Assembly: GCA_018238545.1 (NCBI GenBank)
Contig: JABCTC010000010.1
Span: 29,890-93,889 of the forward strand
DNA: 64,000 nucleotides
Source: Candidatus Heimdallarchaeota archaeon
GTDB taxonomy: Archaea > Asgardarchaeota > Heimdallarchaeia > Heimdallarchaeales > Heimdallarchaeaceae
Direction of reading: 5' to 3'
Shown: positions 17,611 through 26,826 of the stretch, piece after piece
How the letters are laid out: every line of letters begins with the position of its first letter
Numbering within the stretch: position 1 is the stretch's first letter
Position numbers and translations under genes: made by a program
Notes under the pieces: generated by a model
What the model was told of the DNA's origin: nothing
Database searches by the model: none
What the model saw: only the letters and a program-made list of their open reading frames with translations

Positions 17611-17708
17611 ATCATTTCAGTAATCAAGTAAGTCTACAAATACTTTATTAGTCATTTGTCACTAGTTGCGTATCATCATTTGAGATAGTGAAAGAATTGG
17701 TTGATGAA

Positions 17709-18548
17709 ATGAATATTGGTTGTCATGTTTCTATCGCAAAATCTGTTGATCTGGCATTTGATAGAGCTAAAAAAATTGGCTGCTCGACATTTCAAGTTTT
17801 TTTAAAAAATCCTAGAGGGTGGGCTTTCAAAGAAATTTCCAAGGAGGAAACTGAGCGTTTTAAGAAAAAGTATTCGAATTATAATATCTCACCAGTTGTA
17901 GCTCACATATCTTATCTTCCTAATCTAGCTTCACTAGATGATGAAATTTACACTAAATCCATGGATTCATTTCGTCAAGAAATAGAACGATGTGTAATTC
18001 TAGGAATTCCTTATTTTGTTATTCATTCTGGTTCTTATAAAGGCGGGACTTTTCAAGAAGGTTTTGAAAAATATGTTGAATCTATTCAGAAGGGTATTGA
18101 TTTTGGAAAACGCAAAGTTACTATTTTAGTTGAAAACTCGGCTGGGGGAGGAAGAACTCTTACTGGCTCTTTTGTTAATATTAATGCTATTCTCAAGGAA
18201 ATTAATGATTCTAAAGTAAAAGTTTGTTTTGATACATGTCATGCTTTTTCTGCAGGATATGATATCAGCAGCCAATTAGGTGTATCTAATTTCATTGCAG
18301 AAATAGAAACAACAATAGAGATGGAATCAATAGCAATAGTTCACGCAAATGACTCAAAAACAGGAGTGGGATCAAATCGAGACTTACATGAACATTTGGG
18401 TTTGGGGAAAATAGGCAAAATAGGCTTCTCTGAATTGATTAATGATTCAGATCTGAGAAAGAAACCATGGATTCTTGAAACTCCTATCGACGAAAGACGT
18501 ACAGATGTAGAAAATATCAATTATCTTCGTTCTTTAATAAACAAATAG
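17709..18548 (+). CDS. nfo: Endonuclease IV (AP endonuclease)
   Basis: Zinc-dependent AP endonuclease with TIM barrel, about 279 residues. It nicks 5' of abasic sites in base excision repair. Signatures: NIGCHVS, FQVFLKNPRGW, YFVIHSGSYKGG, LVENSAGGGRTLTG, VCFDTCHAFSAGYDI, VHANDSKTGVGSNRDLHEH and PWILETP, which carry the metal-binding His/Asp/Glu set. ATG 17709 (after GGTTGATG) gives the usual N terminus; GTG 17688 would add 7 residues. It converges on the next gene across a hairpin. Confidence 0.93.
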   Translation: MNIGCHVSIAKSVDLAFDRAKKIGCSTFQVFLKNPRGWAFKEISKEETERFKKKYSNYNISPVVAHISYLPNLASLDDEIYTKSMDSFRQEIERCVILGIPYFVIHSGSYKGGTFQEGFEKYVESIQKGIDFGKRKVTILVENSAGGGRTLTGSFVNINAILKEINDSKVKVCFDTCHAFSAGYDISSQLGVSNFIAEIETTIEMESIAIVHANDSKTGVGSNRDLHEHLGLGKIGKIGFSELINDSDLRKKPWILETPIDERRTDVENINYLRSLINK

Positions 18549-18557
18549 AATAGAAGA

Positions 18558-18573
18558 AAGAGAATCTTCTCTT
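18558..18573. terminator. Hairpin between convergent genes
   Basis: AAGAGA and TCTCTT (18558-18563, 18568-18573) form a stem with a 4-base loop between the nfo stop and the facing gene's stop. It is purine/pyrimidine-rich and could end transcription in both directions. Confidence 0.45.
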
Positions 18574-19156
18574 AAATTGGTGGGAAGATATTAGAAAACA
18601 CAATAATAAACATAGCTGCGAGGATAATTGTGTAACTACCAGCTAAAAATGAAGGGGCAAGTTTTGCAATACGTTTCTCTCCAGGTCTAATATCTGTATC
18701 AACAGCTTTACCTGTAGTTTCGTCAAGAGCTTGACCTGTAGCCATTTCTTTTACTATTTTCTCTTTTCTCTTCGCTTGAACTTCGAGTTTAGCATCTTCA
18801 AAAGTAATTTTTTCTTTTGAGAACCATCCTTTAATGAATTTTCCAACAACACTGAAGAAATCTAAAGATGCTGATATACCATACAATAAAGCTGATGCTC
18901 CATATATGAATAGGAACAAAATAGTAGAAGATAATGATGTACTACTAAAGCCTAAGCCTAATAAAACTCCTGTAACCATAGCTGAAAACCAGAGCATTGC
19001 TGCTAACAACCATGAATTAAGAGGCATTTGCATCATTTTATCATAAAATATGGCTGTTTTTCCAACTTCAAATGAATAACCACAATAACTGCATTTAAAG
19101 GTAGAACCATCTTCTAACAAATCGATTTTCTCAAGTTTACAGAATTTACAATCCAT
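18572..19156 (-). CDS. Zinc-ribbon membrane protein
   Basis: 194 residues: an N-terminal zinc ribbon (C3, C6, C22, C25), two membrane helices (about 48-70, 77-98), a charged cytoplasmic loop with coiled-coil character (AKLEVQAKRKEKIVKEM) and a C-terminal membrane helix (167-192). GGTGATT sits just upstream of the ATG as ribosome binding site. No known family. Several other genes in this window pair a zinc ribbon with membrane helices. Confidence 0.7.
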   Translation of the reverse strand: MDCKFCKLEKIDLLEDGSTFKCSYCGYSFEVGKTAIFYDKMMQMPLNSWLLAAMLWFSAMVTGVLLGLGFSSTSLSSTILFLFIYGASALLYGISASLDFFSVVGKFIKGWFSKEKITFEDAKLEVQAKRKEKIVKEMATGQALDETTGKAVDTDIRPGEKRIAKLAPSFLAGSYTIILAAMFIIVFSNIFPPI

Positions 19157-19231
19157 TAATAATCACCACGAAACTCAATTTTAAGTAAATTTAATGTCTT
19201 TATATTCTTTGTGGAAGGAACTTCTTTTCTC

Positions 19232-20149
19232 TTACAATTTTTTCTTTGGTAAATGGTCGCTCAACAGTGCATTCAATTCTGTTGTCAAATCCTTATGTTC
19301 ATCTTTCAGATACTCATGTAACACTATAGAAAGTCTACGGGCTTCTGGTAATGCTTCTTCTCGATCTACAGCGATGAGCACAACATGGTCATCAATCTCC
19401 GAAATAAAGAAATGGTTTTCATCAACTTTCAGAACTTTAAACCGCTCATGCCCTAGAATCTCGTTTGCAAATCCGCTCAAAGCTTTAATGTAACCTACAA
19501 ACATCCCTGTGTCTTGTGCAATTTCATCAGGGTCATGAATGTATAATGGGTTTCCAAAAATGTCAGAGATGATGAGTGCCTTGAATTTCTTAAATTGAAG
19601 TTCCCTAAAACGTTTAATCTTTGAAGTAAACCATTTAAAAGCAAGCTCAATATTTTCTTCATTTCTTACTGATATTTTGAAGAATTGGAAAGAAATATTT
19701 GGATATGAAGACATTTCATCCAGTTTCATGTCACTAATTATTTTATCAAGACTAAGAGCTGTTTTCAGATCAGATTTATTAGCAAGAAAAAGGATGGCTT
19801 TATCTGAATAAGATTCACCTAACCATTCTTTCACTATTTTCCAGTACCAAGTGGAAGCTTCTTCTAATTTTGAAGTATCAGAAGAATCAATAACAAAAAT
19901 AATGCCCATGGATGTTAGCACATTGGATTCCCACATATTCTCTCGAGAAGATTCTTGCCCTGATATATCGTAAATATTGAAAAGTATATTGCCTATCTTT
20001 ATGTTTTCAACAACCATTCCAACAGTAGGTTTAGGGCGAGTAAATCGTTTATTCTTAAACCAGTTGACAAGTGTTGTTTTTCCAGCATATTGAAGCCCAA
20101 CAATTACGATTGGCACTGTATCTTGTTCATACCGAAATAGGTTCTCCAT
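19232..20149 (-). CDS. Arf-like small GTPase fused to a longin/roadblock-like domain
   Basis: Residues 10-180 form a small GTPase with Arf/Gtr-like motifs: G1 GLQYAGKTT (18-26), G2 PTVG (41-44), G3 DISGQE (61-66), G4 NKSD (124-127) and a divergent G5 SVR. Residues 188-285 form an alpha/beta domain (FKALIISDIFGNPLYI, then FFISEIDDHVVLIAVDRE) that reads like a longin or roadblock fold. Such GTPase-longin fusions are known among Asgard eukaryotic-signature proteins. No lipidation site or N-terminal amphipathic helix is obvious. It follows the 764-residue helical protein gene by 39 bases, a likely effector or regulator. GTPase certain, second domain inferred. Confidence 0.82.
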   Translation of the reverse strand: MENLFRYEQDTVPIVIVGLQYAGKTTLVNWFKNKRFTRPKPTVGMVVENIKIGNILFNIYDISGQESSRENMWESNVLTSMGIIFVIDSSDTSKLEEASTWYWKIVKEWLGESYSDKAILFLANKSDLKTALSLDKIISDMKLDEMSSYPNISFQFFKISVRNEENIELAFKWFTSKIKRFRELQFKKFKALIISDIFGNPLYIHDPDEIAQDTGMFVGYIKALSGFANEILGHERFKVLKVDENHFFISEIDDHVVLIAVDREEALPEARRLSIVLHEYLKDEHKDLTTELNALLSDHLPKKKL

Positions 20150-20188
20150 ATTGCTTCCCTAATTATCTAATCATTGAATTTTGAGTGT

Positions 20189-22483
20189 TTAAAGGTTAAG
20201 TATGAGGTAATCCAAAGTTGAAATCATATCAGAGTATGGCGGTTCTTGTCTTTTTCTTCTGTTTCGTATAGAGGAGGCATTTTCTCGGCAGAACAATGAA
20301 AGTTGGTAAATGAATTTTGGAAGCTCTGCTTGATCTTCTAAATAATTTATGATTTTACCCATAGATTCACTAACTTCAAAGAATAATTTGTTAGCTCGAT
20401 TGTAACTGCCTTCAGCTCTGGTCATTTTGTTACTTTTTGCAAAAAGTTCTCCCAAAATGATATGTTCGACTGCTTCAACCATTATTTTAATAGAAGGTAT
20501 GAAAACTTCTCTTCTTCTAACAAAATCAAAATTGATGGCATTACCTTTTATTGAAACGTTTTCATTAGCTGCTAATAGTTCTTGTGTATCGAGTAGAATT
20601 AAGTCAAGCAACTCATGGAAGTCTGTTTTTTCATTGAACTGAGCTTCAACGGATTCCGCAATAAACTCTGGTAACTCCTCTGCTTCAATAACAAGGGTTA
20701 TCATCTCTTCCATCAATGCTCTCTTAGTATTCTTATAGGAGCTTTGAAGCCCTAAAGAAACTAAATTAGATTCTGTAACCATTCCGGAAATTTTTGTTTC
20801 AACCAATCTTTGATTAATTAATTTCTTTAGCTCTTTTTCTCCTTTTTTAATCTCTGATATGCTCTGCTCTGCTTTCTTTACATAATAGTGAGCTCTGGCT
20901 CTTAAAATTAAATCTAGGACTATATTGTAATCACTGTATAGGTAGATTTTATTCTCTGCAATTATTGATTTGATATAATTTCTCATGGCATGGATTTTAT
21001 TTCTTTGCGCATCTTTTTCCTGAATGAACTGTGGTAATAGTTCTATTGCCCTTTCCAAATAAGAAAGTTTTTCATCTATTTCTTGCAATTCATCTAAACT
21101 AGCCATTGGATTGTCGTGATTAACTTTAATGTGCGCTATTGGTACATCAGATAATGCAGTACTCATAGCTCTTAATGGAAAGTTAAATTGGGAAATCAAC
21201 CTGTCGATAACATTGAAAGTTACATTTTCTTGCGTAAGTAAATCATTTATCATAAAAGCTGCGGATGAATAAGTTACACTAACCCCATAAATATATGGAA
21301 GTGATCCTGCACCCTCAATATTTTTTAGTATTTCTGTTATTTCCATACAAGATGTTAGAGCTCCCTCAGTATCTTGAGCATATAACTTATCAACTATCTC
21401 TGTATATTTTAAAGCAAGCTCTGTGATGGATTTTAGGATTTTAAGTTCAGATTCTTCAGCTTTTATTCTTTTGTAAAGATTCTCACTCTGAGAACTTTCT
21501 GATTTCTTTAGAATTTTGTAAGCTTTCTTGTATTCAGACAATGCTCTCGAATAATATCTAGATGCATGACCAAGATCTCCTCCTTCAAGTGCGCTTTCTG
21601 CAAGTAATTTGAAATGTTGGACCATCGAAACAGAACTTTGTGCATCAACTATAGGCATAAAATCCATCTTGATTGCCATCCCCTTACTTCCTACAGATTC
21701 TGGAGCTTTATTCCACAACTTGATAACTGTCTTAAAATGCTCCTTTGCATGATTTAGGATGGACAGTTCGGAAATAGGATCTGACCACCAAAAATCTTGA
21801 GATGTTTTTCGGGAGATATCTATGATATGAGTTAATAAAGTGACACCTTGAAGGTAATCATATTCTCCTTTCTTAGAAAGCACTCTAGGATCGGTATTAC
21901 TATTAGGTAAACTATCATAAAGAGGTAACAATCGCTTCAAATTTTCCAATTGAACTAAAGGCATAATAACATCAAGAAGATCCTCCCTTGTTGGGGTGGG
22001 AGTTAGCCCAGAAATTTCGACATCTGGTAATGAATCGGTTAGGATTCTATATAAAATTCGATCAATTGATTCTTTTGCTATAATATAGTACGTATATTGA
22101 CTTGTTGCTGGTTTATGATTGAATACTCCTCTATTTCTCACCTGGGAATAAACATAGGTTAAAACTCCTAGCTGTAATTCAAATTTATTCAAAGCCATTA
22201 TTTGATTTGGAAAATCACCATAGAGTAATTCATGAAGAGCTAATGGATTATCTTTCCCTTGCTTAATGTCTTGATAAACGTCATATATTCTTTCTATTGC
22301 CATATCTGCTAAACTGTTTATTGCTGACAAGTTTTTTGAACATGATTCAGCAAATGTAACCCACGCTTCAGATATTTCCTTTGGTTCATCTAATTGAGTA
22401 AATGAACTGTAGAGATTATCTCTTTCTAGCTCCATCTCAACAAATTTGTTGAATGGTCTAGTGTCCAATAGTGATAAGTTCAT
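20189..22483 (-). CDS. Large helical, TPR-like protein upstream of the Arf-like GTPase
   Basis: About 764 residues, almost entirely alpha-helical with no membrane segment or enzymatic motif. Stretches such as GGDLGHASRYYSRALSEY (about 290-325) and a similar one near 680-710 resemble TPR or MIT-like helical pairs. A GTG at 22522 would add 13 hydrophobic residues; ATG 22483 is preferred. It is co-oriented with the GTPase gene, 39 bases apart, so the two probably form an operon and the protein may act as scaffold or effector. Function not recognised. Confidence 0.65.
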   Translation of the reverse strand: MNLSLLDTRPFNKFVEMELERDNLYSSFTQLDEPKEISEAWVTFAESCSKNLSAINSLADMAIERIYDVYQDIKQGKDNPLALHELLYGDFPNQIMALNKFELQLGVLTYVYSQVRNRGVFNHKPATSQYTYYIIAKESIDRILYRILTDSLPDVEISGLTPTPTREDLLDVIMPLVQLENLKRLLPLYDSLPNSNTDPRVLSKKGEYDYLQGVTLLTHIIDISRKTSQDFWWSDPISELSILNHAKEHFKTVIKLWNKAPESVGSKGMAIKMDFMPIVDAQSSVSMVQHFKLLAESALEGGDLGHASRYYSRALSEYKKAYKILKKSESSQSENLYKRIKAEESELKILKSITELALKYTEIVDKLYAQDTEGALTSCMEITEILKNIEGAGSLPYIYGVSVTYSSAAFMINDLLTQENVTFNVIDRLISQFNFPLRAMSTALSDVPIAHIKVNHDNPMASLDELQEIDEKLSYLERAIELLPQFIQEKDAQRNKIHAMRNYIKSIIAENKIYLYSDYNIVLDLILRARAHYYVKKAEQSISEIKKGEKELKKLINQRLVETKISGMVTESNLVSLGLQSSYKNTKRALMEEMITLVIEAEELPEFIAESVEAQFNEKTDFHELLDLILLDTQELLAANENVSIKGNAINFDFVRRREVFIPSIKIMVEAVEHIILGELFAKSNKMTRAEGSYNRANKLFFEVSESMGKIINYLEDQAELPKFIYQLSLFCRENASSIRNRRKRQEPPYSDMISTLDYLILNL

Positions 22484-22583
22484 AGCTAAAAATAGTACTT
22501 TCCAAAAATAAACCTTTTGCACATTCTTTTCGACTTATATTTGAATGCAAAACATCTAAATATGGTAATTTTAAACGGACGAT

Positions 22584-23669
22584 GTGAAACCTCTAGATTT
22601 TAAGAAAAGACAATCGACTATTGTAGAAGATATGAATAAGTCAGAAATAGATTTATTCCTTATTACTCCTTCAATAGATTTTGGTTATCTGTTTAAGTCA
22701 TTTATGTCTATAAGTGAGAGACTAATATGTGGTGTTTTGAGTATTCATGATGATGCTAAGATTATTGCACCTTCTTTTGAAAAAGAAAATATCAAAAATC
22801 ATACTCCATTTGATGATGTGATAACTTGGAAAGAAGAAGAAGACCCCTTTGTAGTTCTCAAAGAATCTATCAATTTTAATGTGAAAAAAATCGCTTTGGA
22901 GCCAACATTACCCTTTGAAATCTACACCAAACTAAAAAAACAATTTCCAGAAACTGAATTTATAGATGGGAGCTCGATTATAAGGAAACAAAGATCAATC
23001 AAAACAGAAGCTGAGATTGAACGTTTGGAAGAAGCTGGCAAATATACTATCGCAGGTATGATGAGCGCTTTGGAATTACTTAAACCAGGTTTAACAGAAT
23101 TGGATGCTTTGAAAATATTCCAGAAAGAAATGACCTTACAATCAGGTGAACCAAGTTGGGTTCTTGTACAGTTTGATGAGAACAGTGCTGTTCCCCATGG
23201 ACCACCCTCTGAAAGAAAAATGAAGGAAAACAGTGTTGTGCTCATTGATGCGGGAACGATGTGCGATCATTATTTTGCAGATATAACATTGACAACATTC
23301 TATGGAAACGTTACTGATGAATTTCTTAAAGTATATGAGATCGTCCAAGAAGCTAATGATGTAGCACTTGAAGTGTCAAAAGTGGGTGTACGATGTGAAG
23401 AAGTTGATTTTGCTGCTAGAAAAGTAATTGATAATGCGGGTTATGGACAATACTTTACACATCGTTTAGGGCATGGGCTAGGCTTAGAAGTACATGAGGA
23501 ACCTTACATGGTAAAAGGAAATAAACGACAATTAGTCAAAGGAAATGTCCATACTGATGAACCTGGAATTTACATGCCAAATAAATTTGGTATAAGAATA
23601 GAAGATGACGTTCTTGTGGGAGATAAGTCTAAGAGATTAATAACATTTGATCGATATTTGTGGAAGTAA
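22584..23669 (+). CDS. Xaa-Pro aminopeptidase / prolidase (M24)
   Basis: 361-residue creatinase-fold metallopeptidase that cleaves bonds beside proline. All five metal ligands are present: D222 and D233 (LIDAGT, FADITLT), H297 (HRLGHGLGLEVHE), E326 (TDEPGIY) and E340 (GIRIEDDV). An N-terminal creatinase-N domain (1-125) precedes them. GTG start. Divergent from the TPR-like gene and followed after 2 bases by the methyltransferase gene. Confidence 0.92.
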   Translation: MKPLDFKKRQSTIVEDMNKSEIDLFLITPSIDFGYLFKSFMSISERLICGVLSIHDDAKIIAPSFEKENIKNHTPFDDVITWKEEEDPFVVLKESINFNVKKIALEPTLPFEIYTKLKKQFPETEFIDGSSIIRKQRSIKTEAEIERLEEAGKYTIAGMMSALELLKPGLTELDALKIFQKEMTLQSGEPSWVLVQFDENSAVPHGPPSERKMKENSVVLIDAGTMCDHYFADITLTTFYGNVTDEFLKVYEIVQEANDVALEVSKVGVRCEEVDFAARKVIDNAGYGQYFTHRLGHGLGLEVHEEPYMVKGNKRQLVKGNVHTDEPGIYMPNKFGIRIEDDVLVGDKSKRLITFDRYLWK

Positions 23670-23671
23670 AA

Positions 23672-24448
23672 ATGAATTACATCAATTTTGATAGAGTAGC
23701 AGGGGTTTATGACCGAACAAGAGCCGTTCCTATGGAAATTATAGAAATATTAATCCAAGAGATAAACAAAAAACTGCAGGCTGCATTTGGGTCACCTCCC
23801 TATCAAATACTTTCTTTAGGAATAGGTTCTGGTAGAGTTGAGAGCTACATTTCCTCTACAAACAACCATCTTTTTGGTATTGATATTTCAGAATTAATGT
23901 TGAAAGAACTGAAAAAAAAGGATGCAGTTGAGGGTATTTCTATACTGCAAGCTGATGCATGTAATCTTCCATTCCGAGGTAAATTTCATCTAACTATAGC
24001 CATTCATGTGATTCATTTAATAAAAAACCAAAAAGAATTTCTGAGTGAGATAATAAGAACTTCTCAAATGGCTATTTTTGGTGATGTTTATACAGATGCA
24101 TATCAAAGCAAATTATATACATCATTCCTTAACATTTTGTCAACATTAGGTTGGACAAAACAAGAATCGAAGCTAAAAAACAGTTATATCGTAACTGAAA
24201 TGTCAAAACACGGATTTGGAGTTGAGGGATTTTCTGAAACAATCTCCACTTCCCAGACTCACGCTTCAATCTTTGAAAGTATAAAAAAGCGATACTTTTC
24301 TTGGTTATGGGATGTTCCTGAACCAATCTACAAACAGGCAATAAAACTTCTGGAAACCAGAATTAGAAATGAAGAAATAAACCTGAATGAATCATATAAT
24401 ACAAACTCTAGTGTCAAATTGCAAGTTTTCAAGAAATTAGATGATTAA
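23672..24448 (+). CDS. Class I SAM-dependent methyltransferase
   Basis: About 258 residues with the Rossmann SAM site: motif I LSLGIGSGR, acidic end of strand 2 FGIDIS, and LQADACNLPF for motif II, as in UbiE/BioC-like enzymes. ATG 23672 begins two bases after the peptidase stop; GTG 23660 would overlap it. Substrate unknown. The stop overlaps the convergent ATPase gene by 4 bases. Confidence 0.82.
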   Translation: MNYINFDRVAGVYDRTRAVPMEIIEILIQEINKKLQAAFGSPPYQILSLGIGSGRVESYISSTNNHLFGIDISELMLKELKKKDAVEGISILQADACNLPFRGKFHLTIAIHVIHLIKNQKEFLSEIIRTSQMAIFGDVYTDAYQSKLYTSFLNILSTLGWTKQESKLKNSYIVTEMSKHGFGVEGFSETISTSQTHASIFESIKKRYFSWLWDVPEPIYKQAIKLLETRIRNEEINLNESYNTNSSVKLQVFKKLDD

Positions 24449-25812
24449 GGTAGAGTATGTTTGTAATGCTGATCGGTTTCAGTATAATCTTTGCCATCAA
24501 AAACTAAATATTCAGCATGAACATCATGAATATCTCCATATTTTTGGTACCATGGAGATGTACTCAACATTGACCACTTCTCAACAAGCTCTCTTGTAAC
24601 AGTAATAGGCTGTTTCCTTAATTCAGCTATCTTCATAGCTTCAATGAAGGATAAACTAGCAGCCAAAATAACGGAAGTTGGTGTTCTTCGAGATATATGT
24701 AAGTTCCATAGTCTTGTTTTTTCTACTAATATTTTTATTAGTTTTCTGGGAAATAACCCTTCATCAATATTGGAAAGGTGTAATAAATTCTCGATTAATT
24801 CATAATACTGGTCACCAGAAAATGGATATTCTTTGCTAATGTCGAATAAATCAAATCTATTTTTTGTAAAACTGGGTATATCTTTACCCCCTGAAATAAT
24901 TAAATATGAAATTCTAGCTTCAGTAAATTTCTCTTCCATTTTTTTCTCCAATAAACTCAGTTCAACATCTACTTCATCCAGAAATATTACCACTTTAGGA
25001 GTTGAAATGTTCTTGATTAACCAGTATGCTACTTCTTCGCTCACATTTTCTGGATTTGTTTCAATATCTTTATAGAGTCCATTCTTATCCTTCCAAAACT
25101 CAGATCTGTAGACGAACGGTAATTTGAGTTCTTTACATAATTTCATTAAGGAATATATTATCTGTGTTTTTCCTGAACCACCATATCTGCCATAAATATG
25201 TGCAAATTTCTCTGGCTGAATTCCATTAACTACTTTTTCAAACTCTCCCCTTAGAATGCCAACAATTGAATGATTTATAGTAAAGTTGTGCCTTTGCCAG
25301 CAGCATTCTGGATCGATTAAAGGTTGATATTTCTTATACCTGTTTGCAATATCCTTTGCTTCTTTTCTAGTCAAACCAATACTGATTTTTAGAATTTCCT
25401 CTTTGTTATGTGGGAAAGACATTTCTTCTATAATATCCTTGCCATAAACTAAAACACCAGTTTCTCTTAGGTTTAATTGATCCTCAGGTAGCAAGCATTG
25501 TGGATTTTGAACATTAATATGCCATAAATTTGCTTTTGTTCTAACATAATTCCTCGAGAAGGAAGTTGCTAATTCTAAGCCTCCTTCCCATCCAAACTCA
25601 TCTTGGATTGAATCATAGATTAAATCAATTAATATGAAATTTTGAGCAGAAAAATCTCTCCCTTCTAAGATTATTACTAAGCCATTCTTATCCTTAAGCA
25701 AATTATCAAACTGGGAAATATCCCTTGTAAAACTATATACTGAGATTGTATCTGGTGCAACTAATAGAAGTTTCTCTATAAAAGATTGAAGTGCTTCTTC
25801 TCTAAATTTCAT
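24445..25812 (-). CDS. NTase-like domain fused to a STAND/AAA-type ATPase
   Basis: 455 residues. The C-terminal part is a P-loop ATPase: Walker A IYGRYGGSGKTQ (206-217), Walker B VVIFLDEVD (274-282), then LIISGGKDI and helical lid. The N-terminal 130 residues look like a decayed nucleotidyltransferase: DTISVYSFTR where the GS loop would lie, and VLVYGKDIIEEM, which parallels LYGEDLKKHF in the neighbouring NTase. Catalytic acids are not evident. It lies 8 bases behind the nucleotidyltransferase gene. No known pair of this kind comes to mind; a sensory or defence role is possible but unproven. Confidence 0.6.
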   Translation of the reverse strand: MKFREEALQSFIEKLLLVAPDTISVYSFTRDISQFDNLLKDKNGLVIILEGRDFSAQNFILIDLIYDSIQDEFGWEGGLELATSFSRNYVRTKANLWHINVQNPQCLLPEDQLNLRETGVLVYGKDIIEEMSFPHNKEEILKISIGLTRKEAKDIANRYKKYQPLIDPECCWQRHNFTINHSIVGILRGEFEKVVNGIQPEKFAHIYGRYGGSGKTQIIYSLMKLCKELKLPFVYRSEFWKDKNGLYKDIETNPENVSEEVAYWLIKNISTPKVVIFLDEVDVELSLLEKKMEEKFTEARISYLIISGGKDIPSFTKNRFDLFDISKEYPFSGDQYYELIENLLHLSNIDEGLFPRKLIKILVEKTRLWNLHISRRTPTSVILAASLSFIEAMKIAELRKQPITVTRELVEKWSMLSTSPWYQKYGDIHDVHAEYLVFDGKDYTETDQHYKHTLP

Positions 25813-25820
25813 GATAGTTC

Positions 25821-26723
25821 CTATCGCAGATTATCAATTATATTATGTACTTCCATGAAAACTCGGCTGAAATTTGCAATATCATTTTCCACCTTCATCA
25901 AATCTTTCAAGTGTGTCATTTGGATTCCCTTTATTCTAAAAGCTCTTTCTAATGCAAACATCATTAATTCTCTAGATTTAGGTACAATTTCCATTATGCT
26001 TGTAAGCGATATGTTTCTTTTGCGACAATTTGCCACTTCTACTACAAAATCACCCATTCTTCCAGGATATTCATTTGTAAACCAATAAGCACTTTTCATC
26101 TTACCGATTAGATTATTGTTTTTCAATGAATGTAGAAGAAATGGAAACCACAAAATCCAATCCATCGCTTTTTCATAGTTTGGTGATTTTGTATGTTGAA
26201 ATGGAAAGTTCATAGATGCTTTTTCCAATTTCGAAAACCTTTCTAAAAACTCATACCAAAAGCCCTCAACTGGCGGTATTGGAAAATGTTTTTTTAAATC
26301 CTCTCCATAAAGAACATGGCTTTTCTCGCGAATAAGAAAATCATCTGATTGCTCAAGAGGATACTTATTTATGATTTCTTGCTGCAACTTACGGACAATA
26401 ATACCTTCAATATCATCATGTGCTACTCTAGTATCAGAAAGCATGGCGTAAGGTATGAAAAATATTTTACAAATATGAGCAAATTCTTTGTTAACGATGA
26501 CCATTCGATTTACTAGTTCATCTATCTTATCGTAATCTTTATCCCAAAGATTTTTTTCTAGAATAATTACAATATCTATGGTACTATATCTTTTTGAAAA
26601 ATCATCTAGAACAATATCTCCAGCTAGAATAATAGAACGGGTTTGTAAAGTTGTAACTGCGTATTCTACGAATAATTTCAAGAATCTTGGTAATTCTGGA
26701 TATCGTTCGTAAGTGACTTTCAT
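25821..26723 (-). CDS. Nucleotidyltransferase-fold protein
   Basis: 300 residues. The N-terminal half has NTase order: SIILAGDIVLDDFS in place of the GS motif and STIDIVIIL for the acidic D-x-D strand (only one Asp kept), later VLYGEDLKKHFPIPP as in aminoglycoside nucleotidyltransferases. The C-terminal half is helical, as in kanamycin-NTase-like proteins. Partial motifs make catalysis uncertain. It is first gene of a two-gene operon with the NTase-like/ATPase protein. Confidence 0.6.
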   Translation of the reverse strand: MKVTYERYPELPRFLKLFVEYAVTTLQTRSIILAGDIVLDDFSKRYSTIDIVIILEKNLWDKDYDKIDELVNRMVIVNKEFAHICKIFFIPYAMLSDTRVAHDDIEGIIVRKLQQEIINKYPLEQSDDFLIREKSHVLYGEDLKKHFPIPPVEGFWYEFLERFSKLEKASMNFPFQHTKSPNYEKAMDWILWFPFLLHSLKNNNLIGKMKSAYWFTNEYPGRMGDFVVEVANCRKRNISLTSIMEIVPKSRELMMFALERAFRIKGIQMTHLKDLMKVENDIANFSRVFMEVHNIIDNLR

Positions 26724-26790
26724 AATATGAACACTACTAATTACATTATTAGGTTTTCGTCAGTGCTAATTGATAATTATCATAAAAGAC

Positions 26791-26820
26791 ATAAAAAATA
26801 AAAGAAAAAAAGGAAAGTTA
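26791..26820 (-). terminator. T-rich terminator of the pilin-like gene
   Basis: Read on the minus strand, bases just after the stop codon are CTTTCC, T7, CTTTTA and T6. No hairpin. Confidence 0.5.
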
Positions 26821-26826
26821 TAGTGT

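Noticed and set aside
24445..26723. Calling the NTase/ATPase pair a known toxin-antitoxin (MntA-HepT type)
   Set aside because: MntA-HepT pairs are small and include a HEPN toxin; neither protein here has one and both are much larger.
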